From Pseudonocardia sulfidoxydans NBRC 16205 (GTDB lineage Bacteria > Actinomycetota > Actinomycetes > Mycobacteriales > Pseudonocardiaceae), in contig NZ_BJVJ01000020.1 of the NCBI RefSeq assembly GCF_007989085.1, positions 20,155-84,154 on the forward strand: a stretch of 64,000 bases of DNA. Reading direction: 5' to 3'. Within the stretch, counting starts at the first letter, position 1. Every line of letters begins with the position of its first letter. Under the pieces are notes generated by a model. It had not been told where the DNA came from. It did not search any database and worked only from the letters and a program-made list of their open reading frames with translations. Shown piece after piece: positions 27,301 through 36,402 of the stretch. Both the position numbers and the translations under genes were made by a program.

Positions 27301-27487
27301 GCGGCTCCTCGCCCCACAGGTCGTCGACCAGCGCCTCGGTGGTGACGGGGCGACCGGCGTCGAGCGCGAGGCGGGCCAGCAGCCCGCGCAGCCGCAGGCC
27401 GGGTGGCGCGGCGTCGGTGTCGGCGGGCGCGACGGTGCCGTTGGCCGACGGCCACGCCGCCACGCTCCCCAGCACCCCGATCCGCAC
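24326..27487 (-). CDS. AfsR/SARP-family regulator with BTAD, NB-ARC and TPR domains
   Basis: This 1053-residue transcriptional activator starts with an OmpR-type winged helix (about 1-95). A bacterial transcriptional activation domain follows (about 96-242, with LEEALGLWRGPALADV and GELGVDPGPELARARLDVL). An NB-ARC/AAA ATPase comes next, with Walker A LLGPGGAGKTRLA near 290 and Walker B VVLVLDNCEH near 363. The C-terminal 400 residues are helical and TPR-like. SARPs bind direct heptamer repeats and activate drug or metabolite genes. Such an array precedes the neighbouring ABC exporter, whose 3' end this gene overlaps. The GTG start is 6 nt after CAGACT, a candidate -10. Target assignment is inference. 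Confidence 0.9.
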   Translation of the reverse strand: MRIGVLGSVAAWPSANGTVAPADTDAAPPGLRLRGLLARLALDAGRPVTTEALVDDLWGEEPPDAVANALQSLVSRLRRALGARLVVTVQGGYLLDLAPDAVDAGRFGHLVATARAGTDAAVAASALEEALGLWRGPALADVRRLPFADAVAARLEEQRAVAVETRAALGLVAGDPGAGLDAVSDLLAAQPLRESAAVVLARGLHATGRQADALAVLDRTRERLAGELGVDPGPELARARLDVLRGTPAPAPARKEPVHRSVALTSFVGRDADVGRVRSLLSTARLVTLLGPGGAGKTRLAREIVDGRAEAPVAELAPLTGAEQLPGTVLAAVGEPELMMRNPDDGPPDLTGRLLTALGDRDVVLVLDNCEHLVDDVAVLTQRMLEAAPRLRVLATSREPLAVPGEVLHPVEPLDTAAAVRLFADRAAAVAPGFVVDTTTQPVVAEICARLDGQPLPLELAAARLRTLSLTEIAARLDDRFRLLTSGARTALPRHQTLRAVVDWSWDLLVEPERILLRRMGVFAGGATAATVERVCAGAGGPDPADAFDLLAALVDKSLVVAVPSGGPDPTRYRLLETIRDYAAERLAEAGEADAVVAAHAAWVVDLAETSEPHLRGADQLRWLVPLRAENDNIAVALRRAVNRGDGATAHRIVAAMGWSWFIRGRYEESITWVAEAVALPPPDLPAVAARTLAYLLLTFVARGDVDAAVARLDEAVTAAAATPEPRHPALQLVAPLGRAFTGDPTLLEEVSVTSDDPWVRAFATQVRAQLAENDGDIELQRRLVRTAHELFTTTGDRFGLGMTIGTLGELEDLAGNLDAAAAAYDEALALATELGNDDDLPQFMLQQAGLCLRRGDPVRARELAESAADIASGPFGVQTMARAALADIERVAGNLTAARRHLAAAERDAGHGLAREQRRALVEIVRYRVEVAAGDVDAAAASLDRALDEAIASHDGPVAALVVEYGAQFALTRGDADAAGLMLGVALAQRGTLDHGNPDVVAVVDGVRDALGPAAADDALRRGRGLPRPDGLAAVRDLVRTVSSRTDQARLR

Positions 27488-27493
27488 GCCGTC

Positions 27494-27499
27494 AGTCTG
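27494..27499 (-). promoter_or_regulatory. Candidate -10 of the SARP-like gene
   Basis: The minus strand reads CAGACT, six bases, then GTG. The hexamer resembles the CAGAGT proposed for the ABC exporter. It is weaker than the TANNNT elements elsewhere. Confidence 0.3.
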
Positions 27500-27579
27500 C
27501 CGTGCGCGATCGCGTGGCTGCAGCGAATACCCCGGTGACCGGGCGGTTCAGGCCCTCGTGGGCGATTCCGACGTCCCTG

Positions 27580-27619
27580 GTGAGTGGCGATAGTCGCTAT
27601 AGCGACTATCGCCACTCAC
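27580..27619. repeat. Palindromic repeat family I, copy 3
   Basis: A perfect 40-bp palindrome, GTGAGTGGCGATAGTCGC - TATA - GCGACTATCGCCACTCAC. The stop codon of the M20 peptidase gene (minus strand, 27618-27616) is inside it. It separates that gene from the SARP-like gene on the same strand. Confidence 0.95.
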
Positions 27620-28962
27620 AGGCTGTTCAGGAAGTAGGCCTCGGCCAGGACGCCGCGGCCGAACATGGCGAGGTCGAGGCTCTCGTCGATGCCGTGCCAG
27701 CGGCTGGCCGGGTCGCCGACGCCCGTCACCAGCACCGCGGCGCCCGGGAACGTCCGGGCGAACTCCGCGATGAACGGGATCGAGCCGCCGATGCCCATCT
27801 CGACGACGGAGTTGCCGTACGCGCGCGAGTACGCGGAGCGGGCGGCGTCGTAGGCGGAGCCGGTGCTCTGCAGCGCGAACGGCTCCGCGACACCGCTGCC
27901 CGGCTCCACGGAGACGTGCGCGCCCCACGGCACGTGCGCGCGCAGGTGCTCCGCGAGGGCCCGCTGCGCGGCGAGCGCGTCCTCACCCGGGGCGAGCCGC
28001 ATGCTCACCATCGCCCGCGCACGCGGCAACAGGACGTTCGACGCGTCCGCGACCCGGGGCGCGTCGATGCCCAGGACGGCGATCGCGGGCTTCAGGTTCG
28101 TCCGGTCCGGGATGGTCCCCGACCCCAGTAGCTCGACGCCGTCGAGCAGCCCGGCGGTCGAACGGAACGTCTCCTCGTCCATGTCGGGGGCCTCGGACTC
28201 GGTGCGCACCAGCCCGGGGACGGCGACCTCGCCCTTGTCGTCGTGCAGCGAGGCCAGGGCCTTGCAGAGCGCGGTGAGGGCGTCGCCGACCGGGCCGCCG
28301 AAGACGCCGGAGTGCACCGGCTGCTCCAGCATCGACACCTCGACGACGACGTCCACCAGCCCGCGCAGCGTCGTCGTCAGGGCGGGGACGTCGGTCGCGG
28401 GGTTCGCGGCGTCGGCGATGACGATCACGTCGGCGGCGAGCAGGTCGCGGTGCTCGGCCAGCAGCGCCGTCAACGTCGGCGAGCCCGACTCCTCCTCGCC
28501 CTCCACGAACAGCGTGACGCCGACGGGCGGCGTCCCGTCGAACGCGCGCAGCGCCGCCAGGTGGGTCATGACGCCGGCCTTGTCGTCGGCGGCGCCGCGC
28601 CCGTACAGGCGGCCGTCGCGCTCGGTCGGCTCGAAGGGCGGGCTCGTCCAGTGCTCGTCGCCACCGGTGGGCTGCACGTCGTGGTGGGCGTAGAGCAGGA
28701 CGGTCGGCGTCCCGGCCGGGCCGGGGAAGCGGGCGACGACGGCCGGTGCGCCACCCTCGGCCTGCAGGATCTGGACGTCGGCCGCACCGGCGTCGCGCGC
28801 CAGCGAGGCGACGGCGTCGGCGCTGCGACGGGTGTCGTCGGCACGCGTGGGATCAGCCCAGATGCTGGGAATCCGCACGAGGCGTTCGAGGTCGGCGCGC
28901 GCCGGAGCGAGCTGCGCGTCGACGGCGGCGGCGAGGGCGTCGTTCGAGAGCGGGTCGGCCAC
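27616..28962 (-). CDS. M20 family metallopeptidase / dipeptidase
   Basis: This cytoplasmic zinc-dependent exopeptidase has 448 residues. The metal-binding and catalytic signatures are in order: VLLYAHHDVQPTGGDEHW (about residue 85), GRGAADDKAGVMTHLAAL, LFVEGEEESGSPTL and, near the C-terminus, GIGGSIPFIAEF. A dimerisation (lid) domain lies between about residues 190 and 310. Family members hydrolyse dipeptides or act as carboxypeptidases; no specific substrate can be named. The GTG start gives MADPLSNDALAAAV, 8 nt after a TAGCAT hexamer. It is divergent from the acyl-AMP ligase gene with 38 bp between the starts. Its stop is embedded in a family I palindrome. Confidence 0.93.
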   Translation of the reverse strand: MADPLSNDALAAAVDAQLAPARADLERLVRIPSIWADPTRADDTRRSADAVASLARDAGAADVQILQAEGGAPAVVARFPGPAGTPTVLLYAHHDVQPTGGDEHWTSPPFEPTERDGRLYGRGAADDKAGVMTHLAALRAFDGTPPVGVTLFVEGEEESGSPTLTALLAEHRDLLAADVIVIADAANPATDVPALTTTLRGLVDVVVEVSMLEQPVHSGVFGGPVGDALTALCKALASLHDDKGEVAVPGLVRTESEAPDMDEETFRSTAGLLDGVELLGSGTIPDRTNLKPAIAVLGIDAPRVADASNVLLPRARAMVSMRLAPGEDALAAQRALAEHLRAHVPWGAHVSVEPGSGVAEPFALQSTGSAYDAARSAYSRAYGNSVVEMGIGGSIPFIAEFARTFPGAAVLVTGVGDPASRWHGIDESLDLAMFGRGVLAEAYFLNSL

Positions 28963-28970
28963 GGAGCCGG

Positions 28971-28993
28971 ATGCTACGCGCAGGTCGTAGTCT
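28971..28993. promoter_or_regulatory. Divergent -10 elements of the M20 peptidase and acyl-AMP ligase genes
   Basis: TAGCAT on the minus strand (28976-28971) lies 8 nt before the peptidase GTG. TAGTCT on the plus strand (28988-28993) lies 7 nt before the ligase ATG. The start codons are only 38 bp apart, so both transcripts appear leaderless and the promoters must share their upstream regions. Confidence 0.45.
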
Positions 28994-29000
28994 CGGCGGC

Positions 29001-30656
29001 ATGTCGCGGTTCCTCCAGATGCTGACGGACAGCGCGGCCCGGTCCGCCAAGGCAATGATCACCGGGGAGCCGAAGGAGCCCGTCCGCACACCGTGGCGTG
29101 ACGTGCACGAGAAGGCGCGCAGGCTGGCCGGGGCGCTGGTCGCCGAACCCGTCCTCGAACGGGGCGTCGCCGTCGCGGTGCTCGCCGCCGAACCGGCCCA
29201 GATCGCCCCCGCCGCCCAGGCCGTGTGGCTCGCAGGCGGCAGCGTCACGATGCTGCACCAGCCCACCGCCCGCACCGACCTGGCCGTCTGGGCCGAGGAC
29301 ACCGTCACGGTGCTCGGCATGATCGGCGCGAAGCTCGTCCTGCTCGGGGCGCCGTTCGACGCGCTCGCCCCGGTGCTGGCCGAGCGCGGCATCGCGTACC
29401 GGCTCCTGTCGGAGCTCTCCGACGGCGGGGAGCCGATCACCGTCGACGTGGCCGTCGCCGACGAGGACGACACCGCGCTGCTGCAGCTCACCAGCGGCTC
29501 GACCGCCGAGCCGAAGGCCGTGCGGATCACCCACCGCAACCTGTTCGCCAACATCACCGGCATGGTCACCGCGGCCCAGCTCGACGCCGAGCGCGACGTG
29601 ATGGTGTCGTGGCTGCCGCTGTTCCACGACATGGGCATGGTCGGGTTCATGACCGTCCCCATGGTCACCGGGCTGGAACTGGTGACGGTCACGCCCGTCG
29701 ACTTCCTGTCCCGGCCGCTGCTGTGGGCCGAGCTGATCTCGAAGTACCGCGGCACCGTCACCGCCGCCCCCAACTTCGCCTACGCGGTGCTGGCCCGCCA
29801 GCTCGCCCGCGCCGAGGAGGGCTCACTCGACCTGTCGTCGATGCGGTTCGCCCTCAACGGGGCCGAGCCCATCGACCCCGACGCCGTCATCGCCCTCACC
29901 GACGCCGGGGCGCGCTTCGGCCTCGGCGCCGACTCCGTCGTGTGCGCCTACGGCATGGCCGAGACCGCGCTCGGGGTGTCGTTCGCGCCGTGCGACACCG
30001 GTATGGTCATCGACCACGTCGACGCCGAATGGCTCGAGGAGAAGCGCCACGCCCGGCCCGCGCTCTACGGGCCCACCCGCCGCTTCCCCCGCCTCGGGCC
30101 GCCGCTGCCCGGTATCGAGGTGCGCGTCGTGGGCGACGACGGGACGGTCCTGCCGGAGCGGGGCGTCGGCATCCTGCAGCTGCGCGGCGAGTCCGTGACG
30201 CCCGGGTACCTGACCGTCGACGGGCCGCGCCCCGCCCAGGACGCCGACGGCTGGCTCGACACCGGCGACGAGGGCTACCTCGCCGGGGTGGAGGTCGTTG
30301 TCTGCGGGCGGCGCAAGGACGTCATCATCATGGGCGGGCGCAACATCTACCCGACCGACATCGAACGCGCCGCCGCGCTGGCCGCCGACGTGCGGGCGGG
30401 CAACGTCGTCGCCGTTCGGCTCGAGGCCGGTGCCGGCCGCCACCGCGAGTCGTTCCTGGTGGCCGTCGAGTCGCGCAAGGCAGGCGACCCGGCCGCGGAG
30501 GACGTCATCCGCAAGGACGTCACGTCGAAGGTCGCCGCGGCCTGCGGGGTACGTCCGGCCGATGTCGTCGTCCTCGCGCCGGGGACGTTGCCCAAGACGC
30601 CGTCGGGCAAACTGCGCCGCTCCGCGACGGGCGACCTGATCGCGGCGCGGGCCTGA
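29001..30656 (+). CDS. Fatty acyl-AMP ligase / acyl-CoA synthetase, Pks16-like
   Basis: This adenylate-forming enzyme activates a fatty acid with ATP. The 551-residue chain has the AMP-binding P-loop LLQLTSGSTAEPKAVRITH near residue 160, VSWLPLFHDMGMVGF, NGAEPIDPDA and YGMAETALGVSF. The lid-domain hinge region is GDEGYLAGVEVVVCGRRKDVII, and the C-terminal lysine motif is LPKTPSGKLRR. The SWLPLFHDMGM wording is typical of fatty acyl-AMP ligases. It occupies the position of pks16 in M. tuberculosis, just before convergent pth, which supports orthology. Whether it transfers the acyl group to CoA or to a carrier protein is open. Confidence 0.9.
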   Translation: MSRFLQMLTDSAARSAKAMITGEPKEPVRTPWRDVHEKARRLAGALVAEPVLERGVAVAVLAAEPAQIAPAAQAVWLAGGSVTMLHQPTARTDLAVWAEDTVTVLGMIGAKLVLLGAPFDALAPVLAERGIAYRLLSELSDGGEPITVDVAVADEDDTALLQLTSGSTAEPKAVRITHRNLFANITGMVTAAQLDAERDVMVSWLPLFHDMGMVGFMTVPMVTGLELVTVTPVDFLSRPLLWAELISKYRGTVTAAPNFAYAVLARQLARAEEGSLDLSSMRFALNGAEPIDPDAVIALTDAGARFGLGADSVVCAYGMAETALGVSFAPCDTGMVIDHVDAEWLEEKRHARPALYGPTRRFPRLGPPLPGIEVRVVGDDGTVLPERGVGILQLRGESVTPGYLTVDGPRPAQDADGWLDTGDEGYLAGVEVVVCGRRKDVIIMGGRNIYPTDIERAAALAADVRAGNVVAVRLEAGAGRHRESFLVAVESRKAGDPAAEDVIRKDVTSKVAAACGVRPADVVVLAPGTLPKTPSGKLRRSATGDLIAARA

Positions 30657-30692
30657 CCCCCGGGAACGTATTCCTGCAGAAGGACGGGACGC

Positions 30693-31274
30693 TCAGCCCG
30701 ACAGCGCGTGGAACCTGTTCTGCGTCGGCTCCAGGCCGTCGGCCAGCAGGGCCTCCGCCGCGTCGGCAGCCAGGTCGACCGCGAACTCCAGCTCCTTGTT
30801 CTCGACGGACGAGAACCGCTTGAGCACGAAGTCCGCCGGGTCCTGGCGGCCGGGCGGGCGCCCGATGCCGAAGCGGACCCGCAGGTAGTCGCGGGTGCCG
30901 ATCGACTGGCTGATCGAACGCAGCCCGTTGTGCCCGCCCTCGCCGCCACCCTGCTTGAGCCGGATGACCCCGAAGCCGAGATCCAGATCGTCGTGCACGA
31001 CGACCAGCTCCGTCGCGGGGACGGAGAAGTAGCGCAGCAGCCCGGCGACCGGCCCGCCCGAGACGTTCATGTACGTCCGGGGCTTCGCGAGCACGACCTT
31101 GCGGCCGGCGAGCCGACCCTCCAGCACGTCGGCGTTGCTCTTGTGCTTCGAGAACCGGCCGCCGCCGGCCCGCGCCGCCAACAGCTCGACGACGCGGAAA
31201 CCGACGTTGTGCCGGGTCTCGGCGTACTCGGGGCCGGGGTTGCCGAGCCCGACCACCATGGCGGGGCCCGGCAC
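30693..31274 (-). CDS. pth: Peptidyl-tRNA hydrolase
   Basis: Pth releases peptides from peptidyl-tRNAs that drop off the ribosome. The 193-residue protein has [27 protein letters not shown] with the catalytic His and Asn, [44 protein letters not shown] and [20 protein letters not shown]. The GTG at 31274 lies 5 bp after the rplY stop. The in-frame ATG five codons later is an alternative. The rplY-pth coupling is conserved in actinobacteria. Confidence 0.96.
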   Translation of the reverse strand: MPGPAMVVGLGNPGPEYAETRHNVGFRVVELLAARAGGGRFSKHKSNADVLEGRLAGRKVVLAKPRTYMNVSGGPVAGLLRYFSVPATELVVVHDDLDLGFGVIRLKQGGGEGGHNGLRSISQSIGTRDYLRVRFGIGRPPGRQDPADFVLKRFSSVENKELEFAVDLAADAAEALLADGLEPTQNRFHALSG

Positions 31275-31279
31275 GGCCG

Positions 31280-31933
31280 TCAGCCCTCGGAGGACTCGGA
31301 GCCGGCCTCGGCGGCCGGGGCCTCCGCCTCGGGGGCGTCCTCGACCACGCCGGCACCCTCGGTGTCGACCTCGGACTCGAGGTCGGCCTCGGTGGGCGCC
31401 GCGACGACGTTGACGACGAGGGCCTCGGGGTCGGTGCGCAGCTCGACACCCTCGGGAAGCGTGAGGCCACCGGCGAGGAACTGGGTGCCGATCGCGGCCT
31501 CCTCGACCGAGACCTCGATCGACTCGGGGATGCTGAGGACGTCGGCCTCGACCTCGATGGTGTTGAGCTCCTGGGTGACCAGGCTACCCGGCTGCGCGTC
31601 GCCGGTGACGACGACCTGCACCTCGACGACGACCTTCTCGCCACGCTTGATGACGAGCAGGTCGACGTGCTCGATGTACGGGCGGATGGGGTGGACCACG
31701 ACGGTCTTGGTCAGGGCGAGCTGCGGGCTGCCGCTGATGTTGAGCTCGAGCACGGCGTTGCGGCCCTGGTCGCGCACGACGCGGGCGAACTCCAGCGACG
31801 GCAGCGCGAGGTGCTGCGGGTCGGTGCCGTGCCCGTAGAGGACAGCGGGGATCTTGCCGGCGCGGCGGGTGCGACGGGCGGCGCCCTTGCCGAACTCGGT
31901 GCGGGTCTCGGCGTCGATGCGGGCCTGGGCCAC
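31280..31933 (-). CDS. rplY: Large-subunit ribosomal protein bL25 (CTC form)
   Basis: This 5S-rRNA-binding protein belongs to the large ribosomal subunit. The 217-residue product is the long CTC-type L25. The N-terminal bL25 domain ([23 protein letters not shown]) is followed by the TL5 C-terminal beta domain (about 100-190). The tail is acidic, rich in Glu and Ala (about 185-217). The start is GTG with GAGGAG nine bases upstream. It forms an operon with pth. About 200 bp upstream, before family I copy 4, hold no gene that I can see. Confidence 0.95.
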   Translation of the reverse strand: MAQARIDAETRTEFGKGAARRTRRAGKIPAVLYGHGTDPQHLALPSLEFARVVRDQGRNAVLELNISGSPQLALTKTVVVHPIRPYIEHVDLLVIKRGEKVVVEVQVVVTGDAQPGSLVTQELNTIEVEADVLSIPESIEVSVEEAAIGTQFLAGGLTLPEGVELRTDPEALVVNVVAAPTEADLESEVDTEGAGVVEDAPEAEAPAAEAGSESSEG

Positions 31934-32139
31934 GGGACTACTCCTCGATACGAACGCGGTGTGTGTGAGCGCGCGGCGAGGAGGGGCGTGGAACCGGTCG
32001 GACCGGTCCAGCGTCGATCACGGCGGGCTCACTGACCGCCCGCCCTCGCCGCGGAACTGTCGACGAGAGTACGCCGGGTCCGTACGGCCCCGGCCCCGGG
32101 GTCGGGCCTGCTGACCGGCAGCGCGCCGCAGCGACCCCT

Positions 32140-32179
32140 GTGAGTGGCGATAGTCGCTATAGCGACCATCGCCACTCAC
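32140..32179. repeat. Palindromic repeat family I, copy 4
   Basis: GTGAGTGGCGATAGTCGC - TATA - GCGACCATCGCCACTCAC, with a single mismatch (T to C) in the right arm. Outer symmetry extends to CCCTGTGAG/CTCACAGGG. It lies 19 bp downstream of the stop of the small membrane protein gene (minus strand). Confidence 0.93.
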
Positions 32180-32198
32180 AGGGCTCGTCACGAGCCCG

Positions 32199-32624
32199 TC
32201 ACGGACGACGCAGACGCGCCGCCAGCAGCGTCGCGCCCAACAGGACCAGCGTCCCCAGTCCCTCGACGACCAGCGTCGTCGGCACCAGCTCGGCCGAGAT
32301 CTGCTCGCGCACGCCCAGGAACCCGCCCGGCAACGTCAGCGACAACACCAGCGCCAGCAACGTCCCCGCGGTGAACAACAGGCTCAGCAGGCTCGTGAGC
32401 GTCAACAGCCGGTCCGGGACCGCGACCATCGCGACGGCCAGCACGAGCGCACCGATCGCGTTGATCACGAACAGCGTTCCGACCAGCCCGTCGAAACCGC
32501 TGAACAACACCAGGTAGAGGTGGATCCCGCCCATGACCAGCAGCAGGATCGCCGACACCCACCGCCAGGCGGCCAGCGACCGCGTACTGCGGCCCGTCGT
32601 GACGTCCCCGGTCCGCGATGACAT
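32199..32624 (-). CDS. Small four-helix membrane protein of unknown function
   Basis: The 141-residue product has four hydrophobic segments (about residues 22-42, 48-68, 76-96 and 110-133) and short polar ends. It contains AAWRWVSAILLLVMGGIHLYLVLFSG, a pattern seen in small actinobacterial membrane proteins of unknown role. The ATG at 32624 is preceded by GGGAGG with a 5-nt spacing, a good ribosome-binding site. A longer frame upstream is not needed. It lies between rplY and prs, where M. tuberculosis has the lipoprotein gene lpqT, and shows no similarity to a lipoprotein. Confidence 0.75.
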   Translation of the reverse strand: MSSRTGDVTTGRSTRSLAAWRWVSAILLLVMGGIHLYLVLFSGFDGLVGTLFVINAIGALVLAVAMVAVPDRLLTLTSLLSLLFTAGTLLALVLSLTLPGGFLGVREQISAELVPTTLVVEGLGTLVLLGATLLAARLRRP

Positions 32625-32762
32625 GTCGACCTCCCGGCCCCACCGGGCACCGGCCGCTCCGATACCCCTCACCGTCAGACGGATCCTGGACCGAACCGGT
32701 TCAGCACAGAACCCGACTGATCGGGCGATCCGAACAGCCGGGTCCTTTCGGGTGGTGCCGCG

Positions 32763-33743
32763 TCAGGCGTTACCGTCGAACAGGCTCGTCACCGACCCGT
32801 CCTCGAACACCTGATGGATGGCCTCCGCCAGCAGCGGCGCGATCGACAGCACCGTCATCCCCGGAAAGCGCTTGTCCTCCGAGATCGGCAGCGTGTCGGT
32901 GAAGATCACCTCGGTGGCACCGCACGTCGACAACCGCTCGACCGCCGGCCCCGACAGCACACCGTGCGTGGCCGCGATGACGACCTCCCGCGCACCCTCG
33001 CGCAGCAGCACCTCAGCCGTCTTCGCGACCGTCCCGCCGGTGTCGATCATGTCGTCGATCACCACACAGGTGAGACCGTCGACATCACCGACCACCCGGT
33101 TCGCGACCGCCTCGTTCGGCTTGCGCGGATCACGCGTCTTGTGGATGAACGCCAACGGCGTGCCCCCCAGCGTCTCCGCCCACCGCTCCGCCAGGCGCAC
33201 ACGGCCCGAGTCCGGGGAGACGACGGCCAGGTCGCGGTCGGCGTACTTCTGCTTGATGTGCTCGGCCAGCACCGGCAACGCGAACAGGTGATCGACCGGG
33301 CCGTCGAAGAAGCCCTGGATCTGGGCGGTGTGCAGGTCGACCGTCATGATCCGGTCGGCACCCGCGACGAGGAACATGTCCGCGATCAGACGGGCCGAGA
33401 TCGGCTCACGGCCGCGGTGCTTCTTGTCCTGGCGGGCATAGCCCCAGAACGGCATGACCACGGTGATCCGCTTCGCCGACGCACGCTTGAGCGCGTCGAC
33501 CATGATCAGCTGCTCCATCACGGCATCGTTGATCGGCGCCGAGTGCGACTGCAGCACGAACGCGTCGCACCCACGAACCGACTCCTCGAACCGGACGAAG
33601 ATCTCGCCGTTCGCGAACGTGTAGGCCGACTGCGGGGTGATCGTGACGTCGAGCTCCTTGGCCACCTGGTCGGCCAACTCCGGATGCGCCCGCCCGGAGA
33701 AGAGCATCAGGTTCTTCTTCGGGGTCGCGAAGATCGCGCTCAC
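32763..33743 (-). CDS. prs: Ribose-phosphate pyrophosphokinase
   Basis: This enzyme makes 5-phosphoribosyl 1-pyrophosphate from ribose-5-phosphate and ATP for nucleotide, His, Trp and arabinan precursor synthesis. The 326-residue protein has [21 protein letters not shown] at the N-terminus and the flexible-loop and ATP region [20 protein letters not shown]. The metal-binding [18 protein letters not shown] follows, then the PRPP loop [20 protein letters not shown]. Its GTG overlaps the glmU stop (GTGA), giving the conserved glmU-prs operon. Confidence 0.97.
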   Translation of the reverse strand: MSAIFATPKKNLMLFSGRAHPELADQVAKELDVTITPQSAYTFANGEIFVRFEESVRGCDAFVLQSHSAPINDAVMEQLIMVDALKRASAKRITVVMPFWGYARQDKKHRGREPISARLIADMFLVAGADRIMTVDLHTAQIQGFFDGPVDHLFALPVLAEHIKQKYADRDLAVVSPDSGRVRLAERWAETLGGTPLAFIHKTRDPRKPNEAVANRVVGDVDGLTCVVIDDMIDTGGTVAKTAEVLLREGAREVVIAATHGVLSGPAVERLSTCGATEVIFTDTLPISEDKRFPGMTVLSIAPLLAEAIHQVFEDGSVTSLFDGNA

Positions 33744-35296
33744 CGTCGTGTGCCTCCTCGGCCGGGTCGGCCGGCATCGTCCGTGGCGGGTGCGGCGGTG
33801 GCCGCTCCGTCGAGCTGGGATGCGGCCGCCTCGGCACGCTCGGCGGCCTCGGCCGCGGGCGTCCCGGGGCGTTTGCGCCGGACCCACCCGTCGATGGTGC
33901 GCTGTGACCCGGCCGACACCGCCAGCGCCCCCGGCGGCACGTCGTCACGCAGGACCGTGCCGGCGCCCGTGTACGCACCGTCCCCGACCTGCACCGGGGC
34001 GATGAACATCGTGTCGGACCCGGTACGGACGTGCGAGCCCACGACCGTGCGCCGCTTCGTCACACCGTCGTAGTTCACGAACACCGACGACGCGCCGATG
34101 TTGCTCATCTCACCGATCGTCGCGTCGCCCACATAGGTCAGGTGCGGCACCTTGCTGCCCGCACCGATGTCGGCGTTCTTCACCTCGACGAACGTGCCGA
34201 TCTTGCCGCGCTCGCCCAGGTGCGCGCCCGGCCGCAGGAACGCGAACGGCCCCACCGACGCACCCGCACCGATCACCGCGCCGCTCCCGTGCGTGCGCAC
34301 CACGCTCGCGCCCGCGCCGATCTCCACGTCGGTCAACGTCGTGTCCGGCCCGACCTGCGCGCCACCCGCCACCGACGTCGTCCCGTGCAGCTGCGTGCCC
34401 GGATGCACCGTCACGTCGGCCTCGAAACGGACCTGCACGTCGATCCACGTCGTCGCCGGGTCGACCACCGTCACCCCGTCGAGCATCCAGCGGCGCACCA
34501 CCCGGCGGTTCAGCTCCGCGCGGGCCTCCGCCAGCTGCGCCCGGTCGTTGACCCCCCGGGCCTGCCACACGTCGGTCGACACCAGCGCCGACACCCCCGC
34601 GCCGTCCGCCGCCGCGATCGCCAACAGGTCCGTCAGATACAGCTCGCCCTGCGCGTTGTCCGTGGTCAGCCGGCCGATCGCCGCCAACAGGAACGCCGCG
34701 TCGAACGCGTACACACCCGAGTTGACCTCGGTGATCGCCCGCTGCTCCGGCGTCGCGTCACGCTGCTCCACGATCCCCGTCACCGCGCCCGACGCGTCGC
34801 GCACGATGCGCCCGTACCCCGTCGGGTCCTCCAGGACCGTGGTGAGAACGGTGACCGCCACGTCCTTGGAAACGTGCGCCGCCTGCAGAGCCGACAAGGT
34901 CGCCGTGTCGAGCAACGGCACGTCGCCGTAGGTGACCAGCACCGTGCCGACCAGCCCACCCGGCAGGCCCGCGAGCCCCGACCGGACCGCGTCACCCGTG
35001 CCGTTCTGCTGCTCCTGCACCGCCGTCGACACCGGACGTGCCAGCTCGTCGGCCATCCCCGCGACGGCCTCGGCGACCCGCTCCCGCGCATGCCCGACGA
35101 CCACCACCAGATGCTCGGGCTCCAACGCCGCCACCGCATGCACCGCGTGACCCAGCAGGCTCCGCCCACCGATCTCGTGCAGGACCTTCGGCGTCGCCGA
35201 CCGCATCCTCGTGCCCTCGCCCGCGGCGAGGACGACGGCCGCAGCGGGCCGTGCGAACGATGCGGGCGGGGCGTCCCCGGCGGGACGATCGGGCAT
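33740..35296 (-). CDS. glmU: Bifunctional GlcN-1-P acetyltransferase / GlcNAc-1-P uridylyltransferase
   Basis: GlmU makes UDP-N-acetylglucosamine for peptidoglycan. The 518-residue enzyme has the N-terminal uridylyltransferase domain: [25 protein letters not shown], the [11 protein letters not shown] motif, VTYGDVPLL and [10 protein letters not shown]. The C-terminal left-handed beta-helix (about 265-470) carries the hexapeptide repeats and acetyltransferase region [21 protein letters not shown] disordered tail of about 45 residues, rich in Ala and Glu, follows, as in mycobacteria. The ATG has GAGGAG upstream. It is first in the operon with prs. Confidence 0.97.
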   Translation of the reverse strand: MPDRPAGDAPPASFARPAAAVVLAAGEGTRMRSATPKVLHEIGGRSLLGHAVHAVAALEPEHLVVVVGHARERVAEAVAGMADELARPVSTAVQEQQNGTGDAVRSGLAGLPGGLVGTVLVTYGDVPLLDTATLSALQAAHVSKDVAVTVLTTVLEDPTGYGRIVRDASGAVTGIVEQRDATPEQRAITEVNSGVYAFDAAFLLAAIGRLTTDNAQGELYLTDLLAIAAADGAGVSALVSTDVWQARGVNDRAQLAEARAELNRRVVRRWMLDGVTVVDPATTWIDVQVRFEADVTVHPGTQLHGTTSVAGGAQVGPDTTLTDVEIGAGASVVRTHGSGAVIGAGASVGPFAFLRPGAHLGERGKIGTFVEVKNADIGAGSKVPHLTYVGDATIGEMSNIGASSVFVNYDGVTKRRTVVGSHVRTGSDTMFIAPVQVGDGAYTGAGTVLRDDVPPGALAVSAGSQRTIDGWVRRKRPGTPAAEAAERAEAAASQLDGAATAAPATDDAGRPGRGGTRR

Positions 35297-35549
35297 GAGC
35301 CGTACTCCTCGGTCGTCGCTCTCGGCTGTCGCGCGGCCAGGCCGTTCGTGCAGGACCGGCGCCCGGACGGCCGAATCCTACGGGGTGGTGACCACCGGCC
35401 CCCGGCGCGCACCGACTCGCCGCAGGACTCCCCGCCCATCCCCGACGACCGGTTCGTAACCCCCGCCCCGGACCGTCGTTGGATCACTCGGTCGGGTGAG
35501 ACGGTCCGCGGGCCCGTCGGCCCGCGAACGGCGAGGCAGGAGTACGGGC

Positions 35550-36053
35550 GTGGGCAGGCACAGAGCGTCGTCGGCTGCAGGCATCCTCGGCAGGAAAGCG
35601 CGAGCCGTCGCCGCCGCAGGCCTCACCGGCCTCGGAACCCTCGCCGGAGCCGGCGTCGCCCACGCCGAACCCCTGCGACCCGTCGAAGCCCCCCTCGCCG
35701 ACGGCACCCCCTGCACCATCGCCGCCCGTGCCTGCGTCTCCATCGACGGCAAAAAGGCCTGGCTGATCGACGACGGCGCCGTCGTCCACGGGCCCGTCAC
35801 CATCAGCACCGGCGGACCCGGCAAGGAGACCCCGCGCGGCGCCTTCGGCGTCGAATGGAAGAACCGCGACCACCGCAGCGCCGAGTTCGACAACGCGCCC
35901 ATGCCCTACGCGGTCTTCTTCGCCCCCGGCGGCATCGCCTTCCACGAGGGCAACACCGAGACCTCCTCCGCCGGCTGCGTCCGCCTCCCCCGCGCCGAGG
36001 CCGCGCACTTCTACGAGTACCTGCAGGTCGGCGACCGCGTCGAGATCGTCTGA
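35550..36053 (+). CDS. Secreted L,D-transpeptidase (YkuD domain)
   Basis: This extracytoplasmic enzyme forms 3-3 peptidoglycan cross-links or attaches proteins to the wall. The 167-residue precursor has a signal peptide (VGRHRASSAAGILGRKARAV start, hydrophobic AAAGLTGLGTLAGAG, cleavage near AHA). The YkuD domain has the catalytic His near 132 (AFHEGNTETSSAGC) and Cys near 143. The family motif is slightly altered, to SSAGCVRLP from S/T-H/x-GC-x-R. The GTG at 35550 is chosen because AGGAG lies 7 nt before it; an upstream GTG at 35496 lacks this. The 253 bp between this start and glmU hold nothing else visible. Confidence 0.88.
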   Translation: MGRHRASSAAGILGRKARAVAAAGLTGLGTLAGAGVAHAEPLRPVEAPLADGTPCTIAARACVSIDGKKAWLIDDGAVVHGPVTISTGGPGKETPRGAFGVEWKNRDHRSAEFDNAPMPYAVFFAPGGIAFHEGNTETSSAGCVRLPRAEAAHFYEYLQVGDRVEIV

Positions 36054-36202
36054 CGTTCGGCCGCCGCCCCCTGCACGCGGTCCGGTCGGCGCGGCCTCGT
36101 GATCTGCGCCTCGCTCGGTGGCGGGCCGCGCAGGCTGAGTCGCGCCGGCTGAGCCGAACGGCGGCGCATCCGGCTGCTGCCCTGCTGTTCGTGATGGCTG
36201 TT

Positions 36203-36268
36203 CGTGATCGCTGTTCGTGGTCCTCCAGCGACGCGGGCGACGCTCATGCACCACAAATGGCGATCACG
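36203..36268. repeat. Palindromic repeat family IV, copy 1
   Basis: A 66-bp element. CGTGATCGC and GCGATCACG are perfect 9-bp ends, continued by a 10-bp imperfect stem (TGTTCGTGGT / ACCACAAATG) and an inner AGCG/CGCT. It has the same layout as copies 2-4. Confidence 0.75.
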
Positions 36269-36402
36269 GGGTTGGGGGTGCTCCGCGTGAGCGGGGCGAG
36301 CTGCGTCGGATCCGTGCCGTGCCGACCCCGGCCGGGGTGTGCCAGGCCTGGGCATGCCCGGGTGTGCCGGGTTGTGTTACGCCGGGCCGGCCGCGTTGGA
36401 CC

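Noticed and set aside
30660..30692. Terminator between the acyl-AMP ligase and pth
   Set aside because: GGAACGTATTCC offers only a 4-bp stem, too weak to call.
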